The notes: generated by a model not told the origin, from the letters alone. Shown: positions 11,701 to 23,540, counted from the stretch's first letter. The stretch is 64,000 nucleotides of DNA from Symsagittifera roscoffensis (GCF_963678635.1 NC_087063.1:63161290-63225289), one strand, 5' to 3'. Numbers and translations: made by a program.

Positions 11701-13480
11701 GATATGACCGATGGTCCCTCAATTATTTTCACAAGTATTAAAAGAGACGTTTAGTCGAAAATCATACAACTTGTGGAAATCTATTGTTAATATTGATGCT
11801 AGTCAACTCTATCCTTTTTGCATGTGTCAGGTATGCTAACAGGCTTGTATACGAAATAAGGCTACAATGAAGGACTACAAAAATTCAAGGCAATCTAAAA
11901 CCGATTTCGAACGTTTGAAAATATGTTGATGTCAAACTTTCAAGCAAACAGACGTTTTTGCAAAAATCAGAGTTATTACATTACAGGAAACAGCACAAAA
12001 TGATTTTTTCAGTGTTGATGGTTATTGCAACCATTGTAAGACTGTGTTTGAAGCAATGGATTGTTATTTCCAGTTGTGCCCTTGTAAGAAGCTAGACCAA
12101 GCCTAACTGATGAAGATATCAAAAGAGGAATCAGGATATGAGAAATGGATGAGCTTTGAAAAGATCACTTTCGATAAAATATTTACTCCATAGAAGAATT
12201 GTGGGAAAAGTTGGTGGCATCAATTAAAATCAAATTAGACGTAAGAAATCACGTTAGAACTCATTTTCTCTGCAAAAGACTTTTTGCCGATTCACTACTG
12301 CAAAACATCAGTAATGAATCAATGTTTGGCTACGTGCAATGTGATCTGAGTGTTCCAGATGAACTAAAAGCAAAAATTTCCAACTTCCCGCCTATTTTTA
12401 AAATTTTTGATATTACCAGAAATGTTATTATGGAAAGTAAGGAGACATATGCAGAAGAAAACAATTTGTTAAAAGAACCGCAACGAATATTATATGGAGC
12501 TTCAGTTTGACCAACGGAACACTTATCACACCACTTTTCAACTTTTACTTGAATCTTAGGTTACAGTATACAAAAATTCATCGATTTGTACAATACACAC
12601 CGCGTAAAGTATTCATCAGTTTCTTTTAATCTGTTGCTGCTAGAAGAATCTGTGATGAAATTCCATTATCTGGTGTGATAGCCGAAACAATGAACCTGCT
12701 AGAAAATAGTTCGCACGGCTATCAAATAATGGACAGATCAAAACATACAATGACAAAAATTTTGGAGATAAAAAAACCCACGAGGCTATCACTGATCAGT
12801 TCTCCAGGAGTCTCAATGACGTAGCTAAAGATTTGTATGAAGTGGAACTTGATAAATCTTTTATAGAGCATCGTGAACCAATTATAGTAGAAATCTTCAT
12901 ACTACAGTATGCCAAGTTGCGAATGTTGGAGCTGTATTAAAACTTTCTCGATAGGTTTTGCGACGTCAACAATTTTAAGAAATCGAAATGAGTACAGATT
13001 CCCTCTGTTTGTCTTTTGCAGAAGAAAATTTGAATGAATGTATCCTTTCCAGCAAGCGATCAGAATGGATTGAAATGCGAAGTAAGGACTGTCGAGACGA
13101 TTTCAGAGCAGATGCGAAAAAAAATTTCCCCCGTACTTGCAGCTCTAAACAAAAGAAACATGGCAAGGGGAACCGGGATTGATCAAGGAGGAGATCAGAT
13201 ATACTAAAATGCTGTCCCGGTGTAATAAAACGTATTGCTGTTACAGTAGTATAAAGTCAAAAGTAAAAAAAGACTAGCAGTAAAGGACTGAAAAAACGCG
13301 CATTAGAAGACTCTAGAGATGGCCCGCTGGCAAAGTAATGAAAAGTGCTGGATGAGGTAGTGAAATTGAAGTCAACTAAGGGGGATTTGATACAATTAAC
13401 CATGCAGTCGAAAGTTGTGAACGAGCCAAAAAAGAACTGAGCTTTTTTACCCTTAAAGGGAAGTCGAATAAGATGGAAAA
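8733..13480 (+). pseudogene. Protein-primed family B DNA polymerase (DNA_pol_B_2-like), multiply broken
   Basis: Polymerase-like protein runs through all three forward frames with many stops. It starts with Cys/His finger-like segments (CEDCGKEY at about 8765; PSYYSLQQHRM in the 8928-9344 ORF), then an ORF ending NLCLFRVLAVHLHG (9420-9689). An exonuclease-like motif FGFNSGQYD lies near 11030-11057. Motif A, DASQLYP, is at 11795-11815, a GYVQCDL segment near 12335, and a motif B-like NSSHGYQ at 12705-12725. Motif C reads STDS at 12991, where family members have DTDS, so a catalytic Asp is lost. A repeat module interrupts the gene at 10293-10815. This family occurs in Polinton-like and other protein-primed elements of animals. 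I see no integrase, packaging ATPase or capsid gene beside it. Confidence 0.8.
10293..10815. mobile_element. Repeat module copy 2, inserted in the polymerase relic
   Basis: Polymerase-like coding is readable up to about 10260 (HLIDQPIFLCAKDPQS at 10140-10190) and resumes at about 10815 (LENENNI...). Between them lies a near copy of 7972-8494. It is therefore an insertion or conversion tract that post-dates the gene. I find no clear terminal inverted repeat or target duplication at its ends. The minus ORF at 10149-10430 spans the junction and is a shadow. Confidence 0.7.
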
Positions 13481-13559
13481 CATATTAAACCTCTAAATTT
13501 GTTTAAAAGAATTATGTAATAAAAGTGTATAAGATGCTGTAAACTTATACATTTTCTCT

Positions 13560-13999
13560 GCCACTAACTTTTTTCCAACAATCGTTTTCTAACGCTGCGT
13601 TTAGATTAGTAATTTATTGTTTTTTGATTAAGAAAACGTTCAGAATATTAAACATTGGCCAAAATGGGCGCCAAAAATTTTGCTGAAGTTTACCATCTAA
13701 CCATCTCAAAATCTGAAACCTAGAAGCAACCTCAATACTTTGGAAAGTCTACTCCTACATAATTTATCAATGATATTTAATAATTAGTTAACGCGCGCCG
13801 AAACTTTTGCAAAAAGAACATTTCCTCACAAAATCCAAAAAGAAACCGCTTTTCTTTTTTTATCCTACCATCACTCAAATCATGAAACCTTACCAACAGT
13901 ATTTTCAATCTTTATACATTGGGAAAAATATTCCCTATATTTATACATAGGGTGATGACCAGATACTCTATAGCCTATGTTAATACATGCGGGCCATCA
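13560..13999 (-). mobile_element. 3' LTR fragment of the gag-protease element
   Basis: On the minus strand the segment starts TGATGGCCCG directly after the poly-G tract and runs through AGGCTATAGA, GTCATCACCC and AGGTTTCAGA, motifs shared in order with the LTRs starting at 1924 and 19780. It is much more diverged than those two are from each other. The match fades near 13560, so only about 430 bp of U3 are recognisable before the end of the polymerase relic. The stretch from 13480 to 13560 holds nothing identifiable. Confidence 0.5.
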
Positions 14000-14000
14000 A

Positions 14001-14018
14001 CCCCCCCCCCCCCCCCCC
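14001..14018 (-). promoter_or_regulatory. Polypurine tract (18 consecutive G on the minus strand)
   Basis: Eighteen C on the plus strand make an unbroken minus-strand G-run immediately before the LTR start. The equivalent site in the two related copies is only GGGGG. In LTR elements the polypurine tract primes plus-strand DNA synthesis. The position fits that role, and the length probably reflects slippage. Confidence 0.55.
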
Positions 14019-14895
14019 GACGATTTCTTCCTGACATATACTACTCAAATTCCTTATCCTAAACGTCGCCACTACAGTTTGATTCGGTTTCAAACTAACT
14101 TTCTGATTCGGTTTCAAACTATCCAAGAATATCAGCACCTTCGCTTGATTTATCAAGATCTTATTTACAGGTTTCTTTTCATACTTCATCTCTCGTTCCT
14201 TGATTCGTGTCATTCAGTCGCTGAGGTCAATTGTGACGTCAGAGCTTCGCTCGAAGTCGCGTCCTAAAATATACTGGTTGGATTTATCGAGTTTTTTGAC
14301 GACCAGAGAGCTCATCCAGAGCTGCCTTCCTCGCAGGATGTCCTTCCGGCCACATAGATTGCCTTTGGTTGGCCACAGCCAGCCTGATATTAGTCGGTAT
14401 CAAATCCTTGGTTGGCCTCAGCCAGCCTGAAATTAGTCGGTGTCAAATCCGACCTTTTGAGGCCCATGTCGGTCCAGGTGCTTATGGACATCACAAGAAC
14501 CACCACTCTGGTGTCAAGCAGTCCCCTTACGGGGAGCTGCCTGTCCTCCACGTCCAGCTGGATCGGCTTCGCAACCTATGTGGACTGCATCTTTCTCAAG
14601 CATGGCACTGTGTCCAATTCGTCGTACTTTGAGCTACTCTTGTCCGATATAGATCCGGCCTACTTGATCACTTGCAATCGTCAGTTGAGCCTTCGTATAG
14701 ATGTTTATGTCATCGACAATCATCAGTGTTGGGTATGGGCCATAGAGCTCTCTTTAATTCCCGTCTACCCTCATCAGCCTCAATCTACCTGTTGTGAGTA
14801 ACGCTCTCACAGCCCTGGATTCAACATATTTTTCACTCAAATAATTTGCATTTATCCAAGGTGTACCAGGGTAATTTCACACGGTTCACACAAGT
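14019..14895 (-). pseudogene. Retroviral-type aspartic protease relic downstream of gag
   Basis: Reading the minus strand from about 14890, the frames include TIASDQVGRIYIGQE (about 14690-14640), then LLDTRVVVLVMS with the active-site triplet at 14507-14515. The conserved DTG is DTR here, which removes an invariant Gly. The flap and C-terminal part continue with QLWMSSLVVKKLD and then ILGRDFE, the usual second conserved motif of these proteases. Stops and frame changes interrupt it, and the tail reads into the poly-G tract with no reverse transcriptase after it. The order gag then protease fits a Ty3/gypsy-type element that has lost pol. The + ORFs at 14369-14801 are antisense shadows. Confidence 0.65.
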
Positions 14896-14901
14896 TTTTC
14901 A

Positions 14902-17043
14902 CTACCTGATGACCCGAAACCGATATGACTGACATAATCTTGTCTTCGCCAAATTTTTCCACGAGATGACATTCATCTTCAAACCGCGGCTCTTAGAGTA
15001 CCCATTTTCTTCTGTTTTCACTGTCTTCTCTGGAGTATCCAATTTCTCACGCAGCTCCGTATTCTCCACTTCGAACCTCATCCATTCTTCAACTTCTTCC
15101 ATAGCTAGCTCTTGCTGAATTTTCTGTAGTGCGGTCCGAGCCACTAGGTCACAGTCCACCCTAAGCGTTCTAGATGGGACAGCTTCCACGCTCCAGGAAC
15201 TTGTATCATCCGACAAGGTCTTCTTCTTATTATTTGTAAAGGTGCCTTGTGACACTTCTTCCTTCGGCAACTCAGCTTCGTTAATTAGGCAAGCTCGACT
15301 GACCTTTACTACTAAAATAGCTTCTTTGTGGCGGGAATGCTTCGCGTCTACTACTGCATCCCAAAACTGAGTGCATTCTGATTTAAAATGCCCTTCTAGA
15401 TTGCAACAGAAGCTTCTTGGTTCATGTTTCATTATAAGCCCTTACACATATTCCTCGTGATCCTCATCGGTTGCGACCAGTCATCAAGTAAGCAGCTTTC
15501 ATGTTTTGTTCATAAATGGAGCAGGCTGATACCAGATGGTCCAGCGAACCACAATTGGCGCATGACCACCTTTTGGCGGTTCATCAAGAGGTTTATATCA
15601 ACCAGAAGTTGTGCCTGTATTCATTCCACTATGTTTGCCAAAATTTTTGTAGCGTTTCTGAGCCCTCGTTTTTATGACCAGATACTCACGCAATTTCATG
15701 CACAAATTATCGGGCGTGGGAACACAGTCCGCTGACAAGTTAAAGTGCAAGTCCAACATGGTTTTCATTTCACCAATTCTCACCCCATCCATGAACTTCG
15801 ATGGCTAAGTTCCTTTCTGGTTTTCACTCATCAGATTGCTGCTCCTTCTCAGCAGCTCGAGGTCATCCAAAGGTTTGTCAACTGTCTCATCATCACTTTG
15901 GTGCCTCATTTTAAACTTCACCTTCGCGCTATGCCCCTGCATACCCGAGTCGAAACGATTCAGCAAGGTGTCGAAAGTCTTACGAGCACTAACTGTCACG
16001 CTCATTTGTCTTTTTCGCCATAACACAGTTCAGGGCCGTGCCTTCCAGATTGCTCGTCAATGCGCCACATTTTTGCTTCTTCTTGATCTTTTTCATCTCT
16101 CTCAGTAGACTTCGAGAGTTTAGTGTTAAACGTTTCAAGAGACCTATTGAATGGCTAAAACTTGATGCATACATCGTAGTGTCATGTGAGACGGTGCTCA
16201 AATCTGGAACCGATCTGACGTGAGTCACTGTGGGCAAACGTCACCCCGATGGGGCTGCCCTAGGTCTCTCCCTTTGTTTGGACTCAAATCTTGTTCTCAA
16301 CCTCGGAGGAGCCTTTTTATGTCTGGGGGCCCTGAATCAATCAGTTGGCTGACGTGAACTCTCCTTTGCACCTGGGTGACTTTCTCGGTTGTTGCTGCTC
16401 AAAATTTTATCAAGCTTCAGCATCATAAGATCAACCTTAGCGTCCAATCCATTATCCAAGTTAGTCATCATTTGAGCATAGGTATTGTCATGATCGTTCA
16501 GTAATCGCTCAATCCCTCGTGTCATTCTGCGATCCCTTTCTTCAGACTCGTTGGTGGCTAGAGCTAAACTCTCTGCAAGGCAATGATCGGTGTTCTGAAT
16601 CAAGTGGACCTGATCGCATTTAGCTTGTGATTTCGCGTCTGGCAGCTCGTATCTTAGACTCTCTTGGCCCTGTTTAGCCCTCACCTCTACTCGTTGGATT
16701 CTTTTCGTCATATCTTGCAGCAGTTCTTCAAGACCTGTCATCACGTCGCCAAACCAGCCTCTCACATCACTGGCCGAGCCCAACACTGAGACGACGTTAT
16801 TTGAGGTTGCAGCCTAGTGCTCGAAAAAACACCAACTTTCTGCGTGTCCATCGATCTCATTAGCCCATCGAATCTCGAGGACCTTCCCATTGTCCTCCCT
16901 TCTGACATCTGTCTTGATGGTGAATTAGACATCGCTTTCTTGTTCTTCTCTTGCCACGGGCTGAGAGTAAAATCCTTGTCCGAGTGCATGATTCCCAGAT
17001 GGTCAAAGCCAGAATATATTCCAGCAGCTTGGAGTGAATTCAT
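14902..17043 (-). pseudogene. gag: Gag polyprotein relic of a Ty3/gypsy-like element
   Basis: Gag-like protein is spread over at least five frame segments: 17043-16762 (starting MNSLQAAGIYSGFDHLG), 16786-16337 (coiled-coil-like, acidic and rich in charged residues), 16237-15989, 16026-15598 and 15432-14902. The last has a nucleocapsid zinc knuckle, CNLEGHFKSEC. The first Cys of the CCHC pattern is replaced by Ser (SFCCNLEGHF), so the knuckle is damaged. A protease relic follows in the same direction. The start is chosen at the ATG 17041-17043, just after the leader. No intact frame remains, so it could at most be mobilised in trans. Confidence 0.65.
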
Positions 17044-17260
17044 GCTTTCAGAAGTCCGCAAGTTATAATAACCAACACACAAAACACAATTAACAAACAG
17101 ATAACAACACACACAATAGGTGACAGCGATCTCTCGTACCAATAAAAAATTACCACTGTAGATGTTTCAAATCACTGACTCTTTCAAACTAAACAATTCT
17201 TTTTAAAATATCAGAGATTGCTTTATTAAGGATAAATTTAAATCTAATCTTAAAGAAAAA
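17044..17260 (-). mobile_element. Leader, primer-site region and R/U5 of the gag element
   Basis: Between the gag ATG and the LTR the minus strand carries ATCGCTGTCACC near 17128-17117, the same CGCTGTCA seen at the equivalent place in the deleted element (near 2525 and 20381). This suggests the LTR/primer-binding junction. Further out, AATAAA (reverse complement at 17222-17227) sits where an LTR polyadenylation signal would be. I could not match the primer site to a tRNA. Confidence 0.4.
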
Positions 17261-19780
17261 GACCTTGCTGAATTGGAGCACTCCAAATGAACAAAGCACA
17301 GCACAGGACGATTAACTGAGCTGTCCTATTAAGTAGCTCAAAGCAACCTCTGATCGAAAATATTAAGTGTCTAAGCAAAAGCTCTCCCATACTCGGACAA
17401 TTCCAAGTGCACGGAAGTAGGTAACACTTTTCTCTTCTCAAGTGAATGTGTTTATTCTATAACACTCGACGAGGTTTTCTTCTATTAGTTTCCGGATTGA
17501 CCGAGGCTTCCTTCTCAGTGGCTCAAGGCAACCACACAGCTTAATTTTCATTAAGGAGGGTTGTTAAGGGGCTTAAGTCACCTCGGAGAGTTACTTCAGA
17601 GTGTACTCAAAACATGTACCTTACTTCGGAGGGATACTTTGGAGGGTACTTTAAGCATTTAAATTATTTCTTAGGGTTGTTCTAAATTCACTAAGGAGGT
17701 TTAGAATTACTTCGGAGAGTTCTCTGAGATTTCCCAATTTTCAAAATTTTGCCTCGAAGGGGTCTCCGGGAAGTGTCAGATTGAATCAGATAGACAAAAT
17801 TGACTCTGGGGGTTTACTGTATCTATTTCGGAGGATTCTTCACTAAAGAGGGTTATAATGGGGCTTGACTGACACCGGAGGTTTACTTGGAGGGTTCCAC
17901 AAAAATCGCAAAGCCAAATGTTTTCGCCGGGTAAAAAACTCCGATTGCGGTCTTATTTAATTTAAAAAAAAGTTAGTTGAACCGGTTAACCTGCCTCATG
18001 GGGAAAATTAGAGTTTCATAAAGAAAAAATTTTGCACTGAGTGTTCCTTAAAATTTGGACCTTCCTAAACGATAATTTCTGAAAAAAAAATTTTCCCGAC
18101 ACTATCGACCAAAAATCAGTCAAAAAGGTGATCAAAAACTTCGACACTTGGTACCCAAATAATTCCGATCAATTTGTCAGTCTTTGAGAAAACATCAAAA
18201 TTCGTTTGCTAAATTGGCCTTTCCTCAATACCTTTATAGGTTCTCAGAAACTTTTTTTCGCAATTCTTGCTGAGAGCGCTTTAAAAAGCTTGAGATGAGC
18301 GCAGAAGACCTGTACAATACTGGAATAATGCAAAAAAAAACTGGACCAAAATTTGTAAAGAAACAAAAACTTGGCCAAAAAAAGATCGGATTCGAAACCT
18401 CCGTTTTCTTCTTTTTCGATCTTTAAGTTTCTATCTCTTTCCATTGAGCTAAGTGAAAAGTTTCTTGAAAACTGCTCCCTTTTAATTTGGCTCGTTATGC
18501 TAGCAATCTTCTAGCGCAAAAAAAGTTATCGCTTTGCCTCTAAAATCTGAAAAGTTTTTTCCTCAAAACATAAGGACGAAATTCAGAAAAAAAAACGAGA
18601 GTCTCTTTCCGCGCGGTTTCTTTTGATAGGGGGTCAACAATTTGGTCAAAAATTGGTAATTTTTGACAAAAATAGGGTGTTTTTTGGGTCTAAATGGGAG
18701 ATAGGTAATATAAAATAAGAATTAAAACCTATTAGTAGTCGTAAATCAAATTTATTTTACCCTCTTTTACACCAAAATATTCGGCCAGACAATACACAGT
18801 GACGGAGCGTACAAAAAGCACCTATTGACGACTGGCTGACGTCAGCTACCTTATTTCTACCAGTCTTGACCTAGCCAGTTATTTTTCTGGTCTGTTAACG
18901 GTTAAGTATTAAAGTTTCAATTTCAAGCCATCAGTCAAACGGCTTTTTATCAGTTTACATGCGAAATAACCACATAGCTGGGTCTCAGATTCCCAGACAA
19001 CGTGATTACCTTTAAAAATACAGCTAGAACACCATAAGTTGATAGGTTTTTAGTGACACTTAAAAACTAATTTCATTAGAGATAGATTATAGATTAAATC
19101 TTTCCTCGACTCTAGATCCTTATGCTCTGAAATTTTGATTAAAATTGGAGTAAATTAAAAAAGTGTAGTGAATTACAGCAGCTCAAAAATTCAGTTAAGG
19201 TTCTCTAACAGTCTCTGGGCACCGGGCCTCTAAGTCCGCACTCTCCCGGAGAAAAAGTCGTTCTCTCTCTTTATTCGTGGATCGGGGGGTTTCGTATCTG
19301 TCCCGAATGTCCCAAAGGACCTTCCGCCTATACGATCTTCTTTCGATAAACACCTTATCGTGCCTTCATGTCAGAATAAAAGGCTTCACTTTCTCCTCTT
19401 TTTTCCGAAAAAATTCTGACCAGTTTTTGTCTTAAGATCCGGTTGTTGTCCGGTTGTTGTTTTTTTTGTCTATTTTCAGTCAAAATGGCCGTTTTACGTA
19501 TTTCTCAGAAATGTTCTATTTCAAATCGAAATACTGAAAACTTTAAATTCTAGAAAATTCTGAGCCTCCTCCTTATCACAATTCCGGTACTAAAGCCTTT
19601 AATGTTCTCTCTGTCATGCATCGGCAGGTTCGACTGTGCCAGTTCGGGGGAATGGCACAAAACTTACCATCTTACCATCTGAGACTCTGAAACCTATACT
19701 TGTGAAATCAATTCCCTATGTTGAAATAAAGGGTGATGACTGGAGAATCTATAGCCTACATTAAAATATGGGAGACCTCA
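17261..19780 (-). mobile_element. LTR shared by the gag element (5') and the deleted element (3')
   Basis: The segment 17857-19780 matches 1-1924. It begins (minus strand) at 19780 after the G-tract that ends the deleted element, and runs without a break into the gag element's leader. It therefore serves as 3' LTR of one unit and 5' LTR of the next, as expected after LTR-LTR recombination. From 17510 to 17900 it contains many degenerate copies of a short motif such as CTTCGGAGGG or TACTTTGGAGGG. Total length would be about 2.5-2.6 kb. Confidence 0.5.
18835..18846. promoter_or_regulatory. CRE-like palindrome, second copy
   Basis: This is the same GCTGACGTCAGC as at 979-990, in the duplicated LTR. 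It is not independent evidence for conservation because the two blocks show no differences. Confidence 0.4.
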
Positions 19781-20526
19781 CCCCCGACGATTTGAATCCA
19801 ACATAAACTACTGAGGACTGCTTGCAGTTTGAAGTTCGTCTCCTAAATTGAACCAGAAAAACTCTGAGGTAGCTCTCTCTTGCAAGATTCTTGCTTGCTT
19901 ACTTTCTTGCTTCAGATCAATTGATAATCTCGTGATAGCGAGGCTCCAGTTGATTCAACGTTTCTTGCATTTCACGAACGGAACAGCATGGTTTGGAGTC
20001 GCCCTGCTGGTGTGGGCTTTTCGCCCTCCATCGCTATCTCAGCTTCTTTTGCTTCCTAAAGTCCCTACAATGACTAAAAGATCCTTGCACACTTGATTCG
20101 TTTGCTCCATATCTTGAAGTGATCCAAGACACTTCATGGCGACAGTGCACAAGTTTAACAGAACAAAAAACTTTTATTTCAAAAAAATTATAAAATATAG
20201 GCTTAACTAAAACTAGTCACCGGGACTCCCCAGTGACAAAACGGATCTTTGTTCAAGCTCAAGTCGTTGGACTAAAAAAGTGAGTGGAGTATCGTAAAGC
20301 ACTCACTAGACTAGACCCAAACGTATGACGAGACCCAAAACCACAATAAACAACAAAATAAAATTTTACATCCACTAGTTGACAGCGATTCTTCGTTTAG
20401 ATATCAAAATACACCTTTAGTTTCATCGAATTACTGCTGGATTCAAAAATCAGGCATTTTGAAAAGTGACAACGATGGTTTATTTAAAATTGAACGAAAA
20501 ACAGTCCAAATGAATAACGTAAAGAA
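19781..20526 (-). mobile_element. Second copy of the deleted-element internal region
   Basis: It matches 1925-2670, including the AATAAA (reverse complement at 20479-20484) and the CGCTGTCA near the leader. After 20526 it continues into the LTR-like sequence that starts the tandem array, whereas the first copy breaks off at this exact base. Confidence 0.55.
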
Positions 20527-21825
20527 CATTGGTCGTCTCAAGAGTTTTTGTTGTTTTTGCAATCTTAATTGTCGGATGTTATTTTCTGTTCACGCCAATT
20601 AATGAACCAAGCAAAAGCTTTACGCAAGCTGTCGACTGTGCTGGCCGCCAGTTGAGGACAGGAAGGATATAAAGTTTGATAGGCCACTGTTTGAGAACTT
20701 TGAGTAAATAACATTCTCAACTAAAATGTACAGAAAAATGACCAGGTTCGTAAAAGTGAAATTAAGTTGATTGCAGTTTGCCATGGATTAACTAATGAGA
20801 ACTCGATGACAGCATGCGATTTTTTGGCATGGTTAACTCCATTGAATCGCACGAACGCCTGGAGCAAGTGCATCAGCTCGTGACATCCCTGAGCTTCGAA
20901 TTGTTCCCTTAAGTGTTACATGCTGAAGAAGCTAGCAGCTCTCGAAAAGAAAATGAGTTTGAAGCACAGTGAAAGTTATCAGAGACCTTCTCGTTCGAAG
21001 TTCACTCTGGCATCCAGTGGTGCATTATTTTGTAACAGCAAACAGTCCACCACATGCAATTGGTGGTACTGGATGCTAGAACGGAACAAGATTTGAAGCC
21101 TTCTCAGTGCCTAACTGTGTGATACTTGCCAAAAAGTCAGGAAGATCGTATGAACTGTTGTGAAAAGTTCTCGGGCTGTACCGGAAAAATCCAAAAGAGA
21201 ATTAAAAAATGTACTGCGTGCAAACATCATGAGGTTGAGTGAAGGATACGTAAGTAGTTTACGGAAGTAAAAGGCGAGTTGAGCACTACCGACCGATTTT
21301 CACACGATTGACGAGAAAGATGGATTTGCTCAGGTCATGATGAATGTGGAGTCGTTGCTAGAGGATTCAGGGCAAAGAGCTCGGATAAACATTATTTTGA
21401 TTCAAGGGGAACACACTTGTCACTGTTAAGCGCAAATGGTATGCTACCCAAACCGAGTAACAATAATATTGGTGTGGGCATTTGGGGAAATAGTTTTCAC
21501 GAGGCTTCCCGACTAACCTCAGGACGTGTCCATTCTAGCGATTACTGCCATGATATCAGTATGGTGGCTCCAAGATCACACAGGAACGAACTACCAACAA
21601 ATTCAGACCCTACCAAAAAAACACAATTGAGAAGCCTGCATTTCCATAGCAATTTGTAAAGTGTTGAAGATTCAAAAGGCGATTGAAAGGTTATGGGCGA
21701 GGCAGAGATTGCTGCCCCGGATTCGTGCTGCTATGGCGTCGTGGGTGTGTGAACGCGCCAAGTGTCTTACGTTCAGAAACTCCAAAACCTACCAATTATT
21801 CCGGCTAGACATAGGACCGGGTGTT
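20527..21825 (+). mobile_element. Tandem array, internal unit A (unrecognised, non-coding now)
   Basis: The unit starts just inside an LTR-like sequence (AACATTGGTCGTCTCAAG) and runs about 1.2 kb with remnants of protein on the + strand: IAVCHGLTNENSMTACDFLAW near 20770, a Cys/His-bearing stretch near 21145-21240, MMNVESLLEDSGQ near 21340, and the ORF 21661-21867 with RLWARQRLLPRIRAAMASW. Stops are frequent. The whole unit recurs 1,715 bp downstream. I do not recognise the protein; retroelement gag is a guess from the LTR context. Confidence 0.5.
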
Positions 21826-22325
21826 TCATCGAATTACTGCTGGATTCAAAAATCAGGCTTTTTGTAAAGTAACAATGATGGTTTATAAAAAATTGAACGA
21901 AAAACAAGACGTAAAGAAAAAAACTTCCCTCAATTGGAACACTCCAAATGAATAACGTAAAGAACATTGGTCGTCTCAAGTGAGTGTTTTTGTTGTTTTC
22001 GCAATCTTAATTGTCGGATGTTGATTTCTGATCACGCCAAATGTTCACGCCAAAAACACAATAAACAACAAAATAAAATTTTACATCCACTAGTTGACAG
22101 CGATTCTTCGTTTAGATATCAAAATACACCTTTACTTTCATCGAATTACTGCTGGATTCAAAAATCAGGCATTTTGAAAAGTGACAACGATGGTTTATTT
22201 AAAATTGAACGAAAAACAGTCCAAATGAATAACGTAAAGAACATTGGTCGTCTCAAGAGTTTTTGTTGTTTTTGCAATCTTAATTGTCGGATGTTATTTT
22301 CTGTTCACGCCAATTATTGAACCAA
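21826..22325. repeat. Two LTR-like copies between array units A and B
   Basis: Copy one (about 21826-22040) contains ATCGAATTACTGCTGGATTC and then AACGTAAAGAACATTGGTCG. A leader-like block (22055-22130, with CACTAGTTGACAGCGATTC) follows, then a second copy (about 22139-22325) that matches 20422-20610. The same LTR-like element precedes unit A and precedes unit C at 23541-23765. ATCGAATTACTGCTGGATTC also opens the R/U5-like sequence at 2567. Confidence 0.6.
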
Positions 22326-23540
22326 GCAAAAGCTTTACGCAAGCTGTCGACTGTGCTGGCCGCCAGTTGAGGACAGGAAGGATATAAAGTTTGATAGGCC
22401 GCTGTTTGAGAACTTTGAGTAAATAACAATCTCAACTAAAATGTACAGAAAAATGACCAGGTTCGTAAAAGTGAAATTAAGTTGATTGCAGTTTGCCATG
22501 GATTAACTAATGAGAACTCGATGACAGCATGCGATTTTTTGGCATGGTTAACTCCATAGAACGCACGAACGCCTGGAGCAAGTGCATCAGCTCGTGACAT
22601 CCCTGAGCTTCGAATTGTTCCCTTAAGTGTTACATGCTGAAGAAGCTAGCAGCTCTCGAAAAGGAAATGAGTTTGAAGCACAGTGAAAGTTATCAGAGAC
22701 CTTCTTGTTCGAAGTTCACTCTGGCATCCAGTGGTGCATTATTTTGTAACAGCAAACAGTCCACCACATGCAATTGGTGGTACTGGATGCTAGAACGGAA
22801 CAAGATTTGAAGCCTTCTCAGTGCCTAACTGTGTGATACTTGCCAAAAAGTCAGGAAGATCGTATGAACTGTTGTGAAAAGTTCTCGGGCTGTACCGGAG
22901 AAATCCAAAAGAGAATTAAAAAATGTACTGCGTGCAAACATCATGAGGTTGAGTGAAGGATACGTAAGTAGTTTACGGAAGTAAAAGGCGAGTTGAGCAC
23001 TACCGACCGATTTTCACACGATTGACGAGAAAGATGGATTTGCTCAGGTCATGATGAATGTGGAGTCGTTGCTAGAGGATTCAGGGCAAAGAGCTGGGAT
23101 AAACATTATTTTGATTCAAGGGGAACACACTTGTCACTGTTAAGCGCAAATGGTATGCTACCCAAACCGAGTAACACTAATATTGGTGTGGGCATTTAGG
23201 GAAATAGTTTTCACGAGGCTTCCCGACTAACCTCAGGACGTGTCCATTCTAGCGATTACTGCCATGATATCAGTAAAGTGGCTTCAAGATCACACAGGAA
23301 CGAACTACCAACAAATTCAGACCCTACCAAAAAAAACACAATTGAGAAGCCTGCATTTCCATAGCAATTTGTAAAGTGTTGAAGATTCAAAAGGCGATTG
23401 AAAGGTTATGGGCGAGGCAGAGATTGCTGCCCCGGATTCGTGCTGCTATGGCGTCGTGGGTGTGTGAACGCGCCAAGTGTCTTACGTTCAGAAACTCCAA
23501 AACCTACCAATTATTCCGGCTAGACATAGGACCGGGTGTC
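22326..23540 (+). mobile_element. Tandem array, internal unit B
   Basis: Nearly the same as unit A at an offset of 1,715 bp. The ORF 23376-23582 encodes the same 68-residue frame as 21661-21867. Scattered single-base differences (for example a TAG in place of TGG in the frame near 23195) show that the two are separate copies and not an exact assembly repeat. Confidence 0.6.

Noticed and set aside
14369-14801. Plus-strand ORFs of 87 and 129 codons
   Set aside because: They are antisense to the protease relic, whose minus-strand motifs (LDTR, ILGRDF) explain the region better.
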